Part shown: positions 1 through 9,201 of the stretch, one piece after another
Layout: each line of letters opens with the position of its first letter
Numbering within the stretch: the stretch's first letter is position 1
NCBI GenBank assembly: GCA_902984215.1
Contig: CADWAF010000091.1
Coordinates: 1-19,025, forward strand
DNA: 19,025 nt
DNA from: Willaertia magna
Taxonomy: Eukaryota > Heterolobosea > Eutetramitea > Acrasida > Naegleriidae
Reading direction: 5' to 3'
Position numbers and translations under genes: made by a program
The notes under the pieces: model-generated
Database searches by the model: none
Seen by the model: only the letters and a program-made list of their open reading frames with translations
What the model was told of the DNA's origin: nothing

Positions 1-1
1 A

Positions 2-640
2 GTATTTTTAGAAGAATTATCTTCAAATGAAATACAAAATAATTTACTTTTAAATTGTGAAAAATTATTTAACTTATTATGGGATGGAAAATATTTAAAA
101 ATGGATAAAACTTTATCAGAATTTATTTTTGAAGCGTTAAAATCACAAATTCCAAAAGAAATTACTGTTGAAGAAGGAATTATTTTAAAATTTGAAAATA
201 CAAAAATTGTAATGGATGGTAAATTATCTTTACAATTGTTAAATGAAAATAATATTTTATCTTTTACAATGGATAATTTAAAAATTGATGTCAAGGGATT
301 AGGTATTAAAAAAGGACTTTCAATTAATTTAAAGGGTCAATTAGAAGTTTCATTAACTGTAAATTGTAAAGTTAATTTTAATTCTGAAAATTTATTGGAA
401 TATGACAATTTTGATTTAAAAATTATTAAATTAGAAGTTGGAATTGATAGTTTCTTAGCTTCATTTGGTTTTAATGGTATTGTAAACATATTTGTCGATA
501 AGATTAGAAAGTTTATTGAAGATGAAGTAAAAAATACTTTACAAAATGAATTGCCAACAAGTATTAAAGAAATTAACAAATCAATTAATAGTGTTGGACA
601 CGTTTTGGAATGTTTTATTGTAAAGATGAAAATGGATTAA
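2..640 (+). CDS. Partial protein, possibly lipid-binding TULIP/BPI-like fold
   Basis: The frame is open from base 2 through the ATG at 101 to TAA at 638-640, so at least 212 residues are present and the gene probably begins left of the window. If translation instead starts at 101, the product is 179 residues. The protein shows alternating short hydrophobic beta-like segments in the middle (around DNLKIDVKGLGI and LKGQLEVSLTVN, counting residues 48-88 from the ATG). A C-terminal amphipathic helix follows (VDKIRKFIEDEVKNTLQNEL). This layout recalls the tubular lipid-binding folds (BPI, SMP) and resembles the helix region of the secreted BPI-like protein encoded at 4868-6514. No signal peptide or membrane segment is visible in the part present. 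The fold assignment is inference from pattern only; there is no diagnostic motif. The 3' end faces the oxidoreductase gene across about 100 bases of AT-rich spacer. Confidence 0.6.
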   Translation, partial: VFLEELSSNEIQNNLLLNCEKLFNLLWDGKYLKMDKTLSEFIFEALKSQIPKEITVEEGIILKFENTKIVMDGKLSLQLLNENNILSFTMDNLKIDVKGLGIKKGLSINLKGQLEVSLTVNCKVNFNSENLLEYDNFDLKIIKLEVGIDSFLASFGFNGIVNIFVDKIRKFIEDEVKNTLQNELPTSIKEINKSINSVGHVLECFIVKMKMD

Positions 641-738
641 AAAAATATTTTTTTTACAAATATTTTTCAAAACAATTATTTACAATAATATTTTACAATA
701 ATAAATACACATTCAATAATAATATAGTACAATACTAT

Positions 739-1827
739 TTAATTAGTTGTAAAACCACGAGAATACTGTGGAGGAACAGGTAAATAATAATTTAACTTCT
801 TTGCCGCTTTATACGGCCAATAAGGTTCTCTCAACGATTCCCTTCCAATAAAAACTAAATCAGCTTGTCCCTTCTCAATAATTTCATTTGCTTTTATTGG
901 ATCAACTATCATGCCAACAGCTCCAGAAGGAACGTTAGCTTCTCTTCTTACTTGTTCTGCATAAGGTACTTGGTAATGTGTAAAAGGTGAGTATTTGGCT
1001 GGGACGTTTCCTCCAGAACTACAGTCAATTAGATCTACACCTACTTCTTTTAATGCTTTAGAAAGTTGGATGGTATCTTTTATTGTCCAACCATCTTCAA
1101 CGTAGTCAACTGCTGATAGACGAGTGAAAAGTGGCATTTCTTGTGGAATGACAGATCTTATTCCTTTTGCAATTTCAATAATTAATCTTATTCTATTCTC
1201 AAAAGAACCTCCATATTCATCAGTTCTAAAGTTTGATTTTGGTGAATAAAAATTGTGTAATAAATAACCGTGAGCACCATGAATTTCAATCACATCAAAA
1301 CCTGCCTTGACAGCTCTCTTTGCAGCTTCCATCCACTTTTCAATTAACTCTTTAATCTCCTCAATAGTTAATTCTTTTGGTGTTTTATGTTTCTCATCAT
1401 AAGCTACTGCAGAAGGACCAATAACATCCCATCCACCTTCTTCATTAGTTACAGCTCCTCTACCATGAGCTTCCCATAAACGATGTGTACTTCCTTTCCT
1501 TCCAGAATGTGCTAATTGAATGCCAATATGTGAGTTTTGGTTATGTGCAAAATCTGTGATAAATTTTAACATTTCAATCTGTTCATCCTTCCATAAACCC
1601 ATATCGTATGGTGAGATACGACCTTCAGGTGATACAGCAGTTGCCTCAACAAAGAATAATCCTGCACCGCCAACGATTCTACTGCCAATGTGTTGTACGT
1701 GAAAAGCATTGGCAAATCCATCGATTGAAGAGTACATACACATTGGAGAGATTACAATTCTATTCTTTAAAGTTACACCTCTTGTTGTGTAAGGTGTGAA
1801 TAGAGCTGGAACGTTTTCTTGTGACAT
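739..1827 (-). CDS. Old Yellow Enzyme family NADPH:flavin oxidoreductase (YqjM/NamA-like)
   Basis: This 362-residue protein is a full-length FMN-dependent ene-reductase of the YqjM-like class III Old Yellow Enzymes, a single TIM barrel that reduces activated C=C bonds using NAD(P)H. Visible signatures are the N-terminal LFTPYTTRGVTLKNRIV start of the barrel and SPMCMYS with Cys30, the redox-tuning cysteine typical of the YqjM class. The substrate-binding pair is H183 and H186 in HGAHGYLLHNF. YGGSFENRIR is the family signature, and VGMIVDP and VFIGRESLREPYWP form the C-terminal phosphate-binding end. The ATG at 1827 is followed directly by a family-like N-terminus, and no targeting peptide is seen, so a cytosolic enzyme is likely. 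No intron interrupts it. It is distinctly less AT-rich than its neighbours. Class III enzymes are mostly bacterial and fungal, so acquisition by horizontal transfer is possible but unproven. The physiological substrate is unknown. Confidence 0.93.
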   Translation of the reverse strand: MSQENVPALFTPYTTRGVTLKNRIVISPMCMYSSIDGFANAFHVQHIGSRIVGGAGLFFVEATAVSPEGRISPYDMGLWKDEQIEMLKFITDFAHNQNSHIGIQLAHSGRKGSTHRLWEAHGRGAVTNEEGGWDVIGPSAVAYDEKHKTPKELTIEEIKELIEKWMEAAKRAVKAGFDVIEIHGAHGYLLHNFYSPKSNFRTDEYGGSFENRIRLIIEIAKGIRSVIPQEMPLFTRLSAVDYVEDGWTIKDTIQLSKALKEVGVDLIDCSSGGNVPAKYSPFTHYQVPYAEQVRREANVPSGAVGMIVDPIKANEIIEKGQADLVFIGRESLREPYWPYKAAKKLNYYLPVPPQYSRGFTTN

Positions 1828-2040
1828 TTATTTTTTTGGATTAGTTTGATTTCAAAATGTAGTTGACCACGTTTTAAAACAAATGTTATTTTTAGTTGGA
1901 TTAATAATACACGGTAATGGAATTATTTTATTTTTAAAAGTTGCTATTGACTTGCCTTTTTTTCTTTGCTTTCTTAATTCTTCTTTTTAACAAATTGTTT
2001 GAATCAATACGCAAATTAAATTTTTTTTGTAAACATTTAT

Positions 2041-4077
2041 TTATGCATTTAAATAAGGTAAAATAGCTAAAGAAATAAACCCTAAATATCTATACAAATA
2101 ACAATACAACACTAAATTTGTTGTAAACCAATAACATTCATTTCCAATCAATCTACTAACGTTCCACAATTTCCTTTTTAAACTATTTTTATTATTAGTA
2201 TTTCCTAAATAAGTATCAATCCAACGGTTATTTATTCCAATAGATTCATAAATTTTATTTTGTAAAGTTATAAATTTATTTTGTAAAAATTGATGAATTG
2301 TTAAATTATTAATTTTCCAAAAATAAAAAAATAAACCAAATGTTACAAGAATTGTTCTTTTTTGAACTTTTCTTTTTAAAATTAATTTAATTAAATTATT
2401 AAAATTATTTGAATTATTACTAAAATTATAAATTATAAATTTATTTGTTTTTTTAATATAATATTTTGAAATATTATAAATTAAAGTAAACCATAATATT
2501 AAAGTAAAATAAGTATTTTTGTCAAATGTCAACTTTTCATTTATTGTTGTCACTTGTTGTTTTATTAAATTATTTTCTTCTTTATTAAAAAATTCACCAA
2601 ATTTAGAAGAAAATAATTCATAATTTTTATTATTGTAATCTTTTTTATTTAAAATTCTTTCTTGATTGTAAAGTAAACTACAAATTGATAATAAATTAAT
2701 TAATTTCTTTTCTTTATTTTGTAAATTATTTTGTAAATTTTTATTTTGTAAAGTTTCTTCTAAATTAAATTTTAAATTATTTATTAAATTTTCATTGTTT
2801 ACAAAATAAAAAAATAATTTTTCATTTGAAAATAAATTAACTAAAAACTTTAAAGAATGAAAATAATTTAATTCTTTACAATTTTCTAATAAAATAAATA
2901 ATTTATCATTCTTTACAATATTTTTTACAAAACTTTCATTTTCTAATAAAAATTTATTTTGATCAAATAAAATAAATCCAAACATGGATTTTCCGTTATT
3001 ATTATTATTATTGTAATGGTTATTATTGTAATTATTTTTATTGTAATGTTCTTGATGAAAGGTTGATTGTAATTTTTTATTTAAAAATAAATTATTAATT
3101 AAATTAAATATTTCATTGTAAATTTGTTCTTCTTCTTGGTTGACTAAATTTTCACCAATTTCCATTTTTCTTTTTAATTGATTACAATAAATTGTTTTAT
3201 AAATTACATTAAATAAATTACAATCATTGTTATTTTCTAAATTATTTTCTAATTTATTATTTTCTTCTAAATTTGGAAATAATATTTTAAATAATTGAAA
3301 AGAAATGAAATCTGATTGATTTGACAATAATTGTAAAATATCAAAAATTAAGTTTACAATATTACATTTCCATTTAAATAATTCTTTTGTTTTTTTAAAA
3401 TTATTTTTTGGAATTTCCAAATTTTTAATTAAATTTAAAAAATATTTTAAAGTTTTAATTGAATATAATAATTCTAAATTTGGAAAATTACCATTTAAAA
3501 TAAATTGTTTTAAATTTTGTAAAGCATTACAATAATTTTGTAATTCTTTTAAATCATAACTATCTAAAATATTTTCATTATTTTCAATTTTATTAAAAAT
3601 TAAATCTTTACAATTTTTATACATTAAATATTCATTAAATAATTTATTTAAAAAATAAATAAAAGAACAAATTAATAAAAAATAAAAACTAAAAAATCTA
3701 CTGCCATCTAATAATAATAAATATTTTTCATTTCCTTTATTATCCTCACTTTCTTGTTTTTGTTGTTGATTATTATTATTAGCACTATATTTATTATCTT
3801 GTTGTTGTTGTTGTTTATTGATATTATTTTCTTGTTTGTTATTTTTATTGTTATTGTTGTTAGTGAGGAGAGGAGAGTGGATGATTTTATATTCTATACC
3901 GTCATGGTTGGGTGGATGGAATAAATTGGTAGAATAGTTGTGTTTAATATTACTTGTATTGTTGTTGTTTGTAAATTTTAAAAGGGAATGATTAACGATG
4001 GAATATTTTTGTAAAGAATGAAAGGCTACGGTTGACAATTGTAATAAATTTTTCTTTTGAAATGGAATTTTAAACAT
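2041..4077 (-). CDS. Uncharacterised Asn-rich membrane protein, possibly mitochondrial
   Basis: This is one uninterrupted 678-residue frame from the ATG at 4077. I do not recognise the family. Residues 1-60 are basic, rich in Ser/Leu/Asn and poor in acid (MFKIPFQKKNLLQLSTVAFH and on to HNYSTN), which would suit a mitochondrial presequence. Residues about 72-115 are a low-complexity Asn/Gln/Lys tract. A hydrophobic segment follows at about 128-148 (FFSFYFLLICSFIYFLNKLF). A long hydrophilic Leu/Asn/Lys region carries repeated L-Q-N motifs near residues 440-460. Three further hydrophobic stretches lie in the last 170 residues (FTLILWFTLIYNISKYYI, ILVTFGLFFYFWKI, and a C-terminal one around YWFTTNLVLYCYLYRYLGF). 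A multi-pass organellar membrane protein is the best description. The C-terminal segment, with RLIGNECYWFTTN, is the most complex sequence and the best query for homology. The base composition is extremely AT-rich, like the surrounding genome. Confidence 0.75.
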   Translation of the reverse strand: MFKIPFQKKNLLQLSTVAFHSLQKYSIVNHSLLKFTNNNNTSNIKHNYSTNLFHPPNHDGIEYKIIHSPLLTNNNNNKNNKQENNINKQQQQQDNKYSANNNNQQQKQESEDNKGNEKYLLLLDGSRFFSFYFLLICSFIYFLNKLFNEYLMYKNCKDLIFNKIENNENILDSYDLKELQNYCNALQNLKQFILNGNFPNLELLYSIKTLKYFLNLIKNLEIPKNNFKKTKELFKWKCNIVNLIFDILQLLSNQSDFISFQLFKILFPNLEENNKLENNLENNNDCNLFNVIYKTIYCNQLKRKMEIGENLVNQEEEQIYNEIFNLINNLFLNKKLQSTFHQEHYNKNNYNNNHYNNNNNNGKSMFGFILFDQNKFLLENESFVKNIVKNDKLFILLENCKELNYFHSLKFLVNLFSNEKLFFYFVNNENLINNLKFNLEETLQNKNLQNNLQNKEKKLINLLSICSLLYNQERILNKKDYNNKNYELFSSKFGEFFNKEENNLIKQQVTTINEKLTFDKNTYFTLILWFTLIYNISKYYIKKTNKFIIYNFSNNSNNFNNLIKLILKRKVQKRTILVTFGLFFYFWKINNLTIHQFLQNKFITLQNKIYESIGINNRWIDTYLGNTNNKNSLKRKLWNVSRLIGNECYWFTTNLVLYCYLYRYLGFISLAILPYLNA

Positions 4078-4237
4078 TTTTTTTTTGATTTAGAATTTGA
4101 AACTGCAATAAACGTGTATTAATTGTTGTGGTTTTTAATTACAATTGAAAATTCCATTTAAATAAATAATTTTAATTTGTACATTCCAAAAAATAGAAAC
4201 TTTCCAAATTTTTAAAATTTACTAATTAGCTTTCATA

Positions 4238-4272
4238 AATATTTACAATTTTATTATAATTTTGTAAATATT
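4238..4272. terminator. Inverted repeat in the 3' flank of the 89-residue gene
   Basis: Arms AATATTTACAA (4238-4248) and TTGTAAATATT (4262-4272) are perfect 11-bp complements around a 13-base spacer. The pair begins 12 bases past the stop codon of the minus-strand gene ending at 4284. It would form an AU-only stem in the transcript. It also places a TGTAAATA octamer, similar to a Pumilio-type site, in the likely 3' UTR on either strand. A role in 3'-end formation or mRNA binding is inference; in DNA this AT-rich some inverted repeats arise by chance. Confidence 0.3.
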
Positions 4273-4283
4273 AATGTAAATAT

Positions 4284-4553
4284 TTATACAGTGTATTGGA
4301 TAAAATCATTTTCTTCTTTTATTTCATTTAGTTTTGTTCTTTCTTCTTCATAATTTAAAGTGTCGGCATTCTTTTTCATTTTGTGTATGAGAAAGGTCAC
4401 AAATGTGATTAAAATAAATAAACTAGTAAGTAAAATACAAATAATTAAAACTAATAGCCACGTTTGGTGGGAGTCTAATGAATCATCACTACTAAGTAAA
4501 ATAATTATTTCTTCAGAGGTTCGTGTATAATTTGATATTTCAGCGAATGACAT
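4284..4553 (-). CDS. Small single-pass membrane protein, unrecognised
   Basis: An ATG at 4553 opens an 89-residue frame ending at TAA 4284. Residues 1-31 are polar and acidic with Ser/Thr (TRTSEEIIILLSSDDSLDSH). Residues 32-57 form one strong transmembrane helix (WLLVLIICILLTSLFILITF), followed by basic HKMKK. The rest is a charged Glu/Lys tail ending QYTV. The positive charge after the helix favours a cytoplasmic C-terminus and an outside or lumenal N-terminus without a cleaved signal (type III-like topology). No family is recognised. It lies between tRNA-Pro and the Asn-rich membrane protein gene. Its composition is less extreme than the flanking noncoding DNA, which supports real coding. 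A missed intron or extra exon cannot be excluded. Confidence 0.55.
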   Translation of the reverse strand: MSFAEISNYTRTSEEIIILLSSDDSLDSHQTWLLVLIICILLTSLFILITFVTFLIHKMKKNADTLNYEEERTKLNEIKEENDFIQYTV

Positions 4554-4615
4554 TTTTTGATTCCCTAACTTTTTGAATCAACCAAAATCGTTTTAAAATT
4601 CTTATCTTTCGACAA

Positions 4616-4687
4616 GGGGAAAACTGGGAATCGAACCCAGGGCCTCTCGCACCCAAAGCGAGAATCATACCACTAGACCATGTTCCC
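4616..4687 (-). tRNA. tRNA-Pro (anticodon UGG)
   Basis: Reading the minus strand, the cloverleaf is complete. The 7-base acceptor GGGAACA (4687-4681) faces TTTTCCC (4623-4617), with discriminator C at 4616. The D arm is GTC/GAT with the AGTGGTA loop. The anticodon stem CTCGC/GCGAG encloses loop TTTGGGT, giving anticodon TGG. The variable loop is AGGCC, and the T arm is CTGGG/CCCAG with loop TTCGATT. Box A (TGGTCTAGTGGTA) and box B (GGTTCGATTCC) are internal pol III promoter elements. There is no intron. The one oddity is a C6-U67 mismatch in the acceptor stem. The body closely matches eukaryotic nuclear tRNA-Pro, which supports a nuclear origin for the window. Confidence 0.95.
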
Positions 4688-4867
4688 GTTGCTTTGTATA
4701 AAAAATATACCTAGTCTGGTTGTTTATCTATTATTGTTTGGGACGAATCTTGCTTGTTGGTGCGAATGGCTTGTTTGTGAGCTTGAAAACACAGTTTCTT
4801 GATAATGATTAACTCCCCAACCCGTAGATTGAAATTGTCATAATCACCCATGAAATTTTGATCCATC

Positions 4868-6514
4868 ATGTTAAAAAAAATTACAATGAAGAGTATTCTA
4901 TTTGTTGTTGCGTTGATTGGTATTTTTGCAACTTTCGCCTTTGTTACTGCACAACAAACAACCGTTAGAGCTTTCCTATCCGATTCAGATTTAAATGCAT
5001 TATTAACAAAGGAAGCTCCTTTAATCGCATCAAAAATTGAATCAGTAGAAATTCCAGACCAACACTTTGTTCAACATGTTGATTTAGTCGGAGATGTTGA
5101 AATTGATATCACTAACATTAAAATCAGTAATGTTGGTTTAGGTAATCTAGCTGTTGTTATGCAATCCCCTAATATTATTACATTACAAGATAGTAACGGC
5201 CAAATTCAAATCAATTTAGCGTACGCTTATAAACAACAATCTTGGCCTCATGCTTCAGGAAGTGGATCCGCAGTTGTTTCTACTAATACTGTAAACGTTG
5301 TTGAAAGCGTTGTTATGAATTTAGATATCAATTCAGGTAAACCAAACTTCCAATTAACTAAAAACAATATTGATTTGGGTAATTTAAATATCAATATCTC
5401 TGGAGGAAGTGGTTGGATCTTGAGTTTGTTAAAGAATCTATTAGGTACTACTATTAAGAACAATATTCAAACCGGTATTGAAAGTGTCATTCAATCTCAA
5501 ATTAATCAAGCTAATACTGATATTCAAAGTGCAAACTTCCAACCATTATTAAATGTTTCTATTGGAGCATCTCAATACGCAATGATGGTAGATTATAGAT
5601 TATCTGAATTAGATGTTTATAATAATGCTTATTTAGTTATTGCTTCAATTGCTACTTTCTATGCTCCAAAGTTATTCGGAAAGCCTTTACCATTTACTCC
5701 TGCTCAAATCCCATCTTCCCCGCCATCTCAAATTGATGATTTAATTGATAGTTATGTTACCGATTACATTTTAAATAGTTTATTATATGGTTTATATGCA
5801 TCTAATCAATTAGATACCATCATCACCCCAGATATGGTTCCACCTAACTCACCAATTCAACTTAACACTACCTCCTTAAAGTTATATTTACCTCAACTCT
5901 ACGCTAAATATCCAAACAAATTAGTCCAATTACATCTTTCTGATACTCCTGCAGGTACAGGTAGCTATCCTCTCCTTAAAACAACCCCAAGCTCCATCAG
6001 TGGTTTCTTTAGTGGTGATATTTTATTCCAAGTAGTAATGGATGACGGAAGCCTTCAAAATGCATTCGATTTACAATTGATCGCAAATGCTTCCATTTCA
6101 TCTCCAGCTTTAATTCCATTTGGTTCCAAGTTAAATTTCACAGCACAAATAACTAATCCAAACTTTACAATTAATGTTAAACAAAGTTGGATTGGTAGTG
6201 TTGATGTTAGTACTTTACAAAATATTATTAGAATTGTTTTAATTAATGGTTATCTTCCATATATTAATAAGGATTTACAACAAGGTGTAACTTTAATTGA
6301 TTTTTCAAGTGTTTTACCTGGATTCCAAATTATCAATCCAAACTTAGTTTTAAATCAAGGTTATTTAACTGCTGGTGTTAATGGTTATTATAATCCAGCA
6401 GCTCTTAAGAAACAACAAGTTAAGAAGAATGAAGATGAACCAACAAAGATGGATATTATTCTTGAAGATTTAAGAAAGAAAATTGGTAAACAACACAAAA
6501 TTAAAATTCAATAA
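4868..6514 (+). CDS. Secreted BPI/LBP-like lipid-binding protein
   Basis: This 548-residue intronless protein has two candidate starts: ATG 4868, and the in-frame ATG 4886 that begins MKSILFVVALIGIFATFAFV, a typical cleavable signal peptide ending near Ala-Gln-Gln at residue 29. Two TULIP-type barrels in tandem are inferred. The N-terminal one (about 35-230) has short beta strands (DVEIDITNIKISNVGLG, IQINLAYAYK) and the amphipathic helix around LLKNLLGTTIKNNIQTGIES. The C-terminal one (about 330-530) has strands such as DILFQVVMDDGS and NLVLNQGYLTAGVNGYY. Length and layout match bactericidal/permeability-increasing and lipopolysaccharide-binding proteins. In amoebae such proteins are secreted or phagosomal and may bind bacterial lipids. 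A basic tail (KKQQVKKNEDEP onward) follows the second domain. Codon use includes more C-ending codons than its neighbours, which could reflect high expression. The stop lies 22 bases from the end of the convergent kinase gene. Confidence 0.75.
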   Translation: MLKKITMKSILFVVALIGIFATFAFVTAQQTTVRAFLSDSDLNALLTKEAPLIASKIESVEIPDQHFVQHVDLVGDVEIDITNIKISNVGLGNLAVVMQSPNIITLQDSNGQIQINLAYAYKQQSWPHASGSGSAVVSTNTVNVVESVVMNLDINSGKPNFQLTKNNIDLGNLNINISGGSGWILSLLKNLLGTTIKNNIQTGIESVIQSQINQANTDIQSANFQPLLNVSIGASQYAMMVDYRLSELDVYNNAYLVIASIATFYAPKLFGKPLPFTPAQIPSSPPSQIDDLIDSYVTDYILNSLLYGLYASNQLDTIITPDMVPPNSPIQLNTTSLKLYLPQLYAKYPNKLVQLHLSDTPAGTGSYPLLKTTPSSISGFFSGDILFQVVMDDGSLQNAFDLQLIANASISSPALIPFGSKLNFTAQITNPNFTINVKQSWIGSVDVSTLQNIIRIVLINGYLPYINKDLQQGVTLIDFSSVLPGFQIINPNLVLNQGYLTAGVNGYYNPAALKKQQVKKNEDEPTKMDIILEDLRKKIGKQHKIKIQ

Positions 6515-6536
6515 ATAAATTGCGTAAATTATCTAT

Positions 6537-9201
6537 TCAACCAATCACTAAATTTTTCGTTTCTTGTAATCTTGTTAGTATTTCACTAAAGAAAGGTCTT
6601 TCATTTGGGTTTAGACTCCAACATTCTTTCATTAATTGAATGTAACTATCAACAATGTTAAATACTTGCTTATTGTTTAAGCTGCTATTTTCAAAAGGTA
6701 TTATAAATTCATTAACCCAAATTTCCTTCTCTTCTTCTGTTGTAAATGGAATTACTGGTCTTAATCCTTTTGCAACTAAGGATGGAATTAAAAAGATATT
6801 ATCATTAGAAGGTAATTCACTGGAATGATTAAAGTAATTGATTTTGTTAGAACTGGAATTATGATAAGGACTTTCTTCAAAGAATAATTCCCACATTATA
6901 ATTGCAAAACTGTAAACATCTAATTTTGAAGTAATTGATGATGGATTGTCACCTTTTAACATTTCAGGAGATAAATAAAATAATGTTCCAACATTTGTTG
7001 TCATTGTTTGTGTTGCTGTTCCAATAATTTTACTCAATCCGAAATCACAAACTTTACAAACGCCATTACTATCCAATAAAACATTTTCAGGTTTTAAATC
7101 TCTATGAATAATTGCATTTGGTTTCAAAGTATGCAAATAATTCATTCCTTGTGATATACCAATTAAAATATTTAATTTCTTTTGTAAACTTAACACTTCT
7201 TTGCCTATTTTTGAATAATAAATTGCCTGTTTCAAACTCCCCTTACTTAAATATTCTATAACCATATATTTTGATTTTTCGGTGATTGTCACACCATAAA
7301 ATGATACAATATTTGGGTGTCTCAGTGAGCTCAATAGTGAAACTTCTCTTTCAAAATCTTCCTCTTCCTCTTCAGATGCATCAGAAACTCTAATCGTTTT
7401 AATTGCTACTACGTTATCTCCCCATTTAGCACTATATACAGTTCCACAACCTTAATAAGGTTACAGGTTAAATTATTCAAGAGTAACACTTACCTCCTTC
7501 ACCAATCTTACTTTCTAAAATAATTTCCTCAACTGGAATGATAAATTTCTCATCTCTATTTGCTTTCTTTTCAATCTTCTTTTCATCCATGTCAGCACCT
7601 AATAATGGAATATCCATTTCAGAAGAATCACCAAACACAATTTTTTTGTCAATAATTTTTCTTTCAATCTCTAATTCTGCCTTTTCTTTCTTCTCTAATC
7701 TTTTCAGTTTTATCATTATCTTTACTATGATATAAATCAATAATATTCCAACACCTATACCAATTAAAAAGAATAAAATAGCTCCAAGAATGGATAAAAC
7801 AATGATAACACTTATTGGAAATTCAATTCTTTCACAATAATTATAGTTACCAAATATTACTTCCCGCCAACCTGAAGGACAACCAATAATTGTTAGGTCA
7901 ACTGTGACTCTAGTCTTTTGAAACATTATTGAAAATTTATCTTTTACTTCTTTTGTACTGTCAAATGTGTAGTTTGCTAGCTGTAAAAATAAATATTTAT
8001 ATTCACCAAAATTACTGTTGGATGCCTCAATTAATTGAAATCCTCGATTAGAATTTTCCACAAATTCATAAGGTTCGTAAATTTGAGTTACTAAATTTCC
8101 TAACATGTCAAAGGCACGTACTACGACAGTAAAAGTTTGACTTGAAAATATTGTAATATTATCTACCCATTCGTTTTCAACATTAAAAAATAATTTGGTT
8201 GTATAAATATTAGATGATATTTCAGCGCTATTTTTTACAAAATTATTAACATTTTGTAAGGTTTCTATATTATTTGAAAATAATATATTTCCTGATACTT
8301 TCCCAACATTATTTATAAATGTTGCATTAGGTTTTACAATTAAAGAGTTAGTGTAAATTGCCCCTCCTCTGAGTGCTTTGTTTTCTGAAAAGAGAGTGTT
8401 AGATGAAAGTGAAATGGGAGCACCAACAACAGCAAGTGCTCCACCGTTACCGTCATGAATGCTTGTCTTTGGTTGATCCAATCCAGCAGTATTGCCAATA
8501 AATTTACAATTATTTATGGACATACTTGATTCTATTTCCACTTCCAGATTTATAAAAACAGCGCCACCAGAGTATTTGGCTTCATTTGAAATGAATTGAC
8601 AATTATTAATTTCTAAGGTCCCAACAGTAGAAACTAAAGCAAATCCTGCACCGTTTTCTGATTTGTTTTCAATGAAATAACTGGAATTGATTTTAGCTGA
8701 TATATTACGAGAATTACCATTTTCAATTAACAAAGGTAAATTGCACTTTGTGAAATTGACATTGAATAAATTTAATGTTTTAGCATCCATTACTCTTAAT
8801 CCAAGGTGGTCAACTTCGTTAAATTGTGAATTTTGAACTTCAACAGTATCTGTTAATAAAATCTCAACTGATCCAGTTGTAATTAAATTGTTAATTGAAA
8901 TATAATCTGAACCCGTTAAAAGTGCAAATTTATATTTCGTAATGGCTTCACACTGTGTAATAGTAATTTGAGGACAAAACTTAACTGTTAAAGGATTCCC
9001 TAAACTGTTCGTGTTATAAAATTTGACGTCTGTAAGCGACGTTGATCCAGTATAAGAAATAATAGCAGTCGAGAATTCTCCAAATTCGTCACTGGTCAAC
9101 TTTACATTCATACAGTTCTTAATGTCTAAATTGTTAAAAAACTTAGAGTTACTTATTGCTACGTGCTGTGCATTAAAAGTCTTTTCCACCTTCAACCCCA
9201 A
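6537..9201 (-). CDS. Beta-helix receptor with cytoplasmic TKL protein kinase, 5' end incomplete
   Basis: Exons 9201-7494 and 7450-6537 join in phase across a 43-nt intron to give about 873 codons. Residues 1-350 are a repetitive right-handed beta-helix, with Pmp-like repeats of the form F-x-x-N-x-A then GGA (SGGAVFIN, GNGGALAV, RGGAIYTN). A Cys pair follows in CPSGWREVIFGNYNYC, then a transmembrane helix at about 462-500. The C-terminal kinase has a glycine loop GEGGCGTV restored by splicing, Lys587 (VAIK), Glu605, HRDLKPEN with Asp687, DFG with Asp705, SPE at 730-732, and ERPFF. All catalytic residues are present, and the sequence fits tyrosine-kinase-like Ser/Thr or dual-specificity kinases. 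The oddity is the 5' end: the open frame begins 3' of a TAA near 9258, has no ATG before residue 31 (9111), and has no signal peptide. The annotated 5' end is simply the limit of the frame. Confidence 0.85.
7451..7493 (-). other. Spliceosomal intron in the receptor kinase gene (43 nt)
   Basis: Donor GTAAGTG starts at 7493 and acceptor TTAAG ends at 7451 on the minus strand. Removal joins a codon split after its first base. It turns an in-frame stop soon after GEGG into the intact glycine-rich loop GEGGCGTVYSAKW, so the protein itself confirms the splice. Confidence 0.92.

Noticed and set aside
2041..4077. Mitochondrial genome origin because of extreme AT content
   Set aside because: Neighbouring spliceosomal GT-AG introns, a nuclear-type tRNA-Pro and nuclear protein families show the window is nuclear.
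4688..4867. Less AT-rich stretch upstream of the BPI-like gene as a possible extra gene
   Set aside because: No open frame or RNA fold could be supported; it is most simply the promoter and 5' leader.
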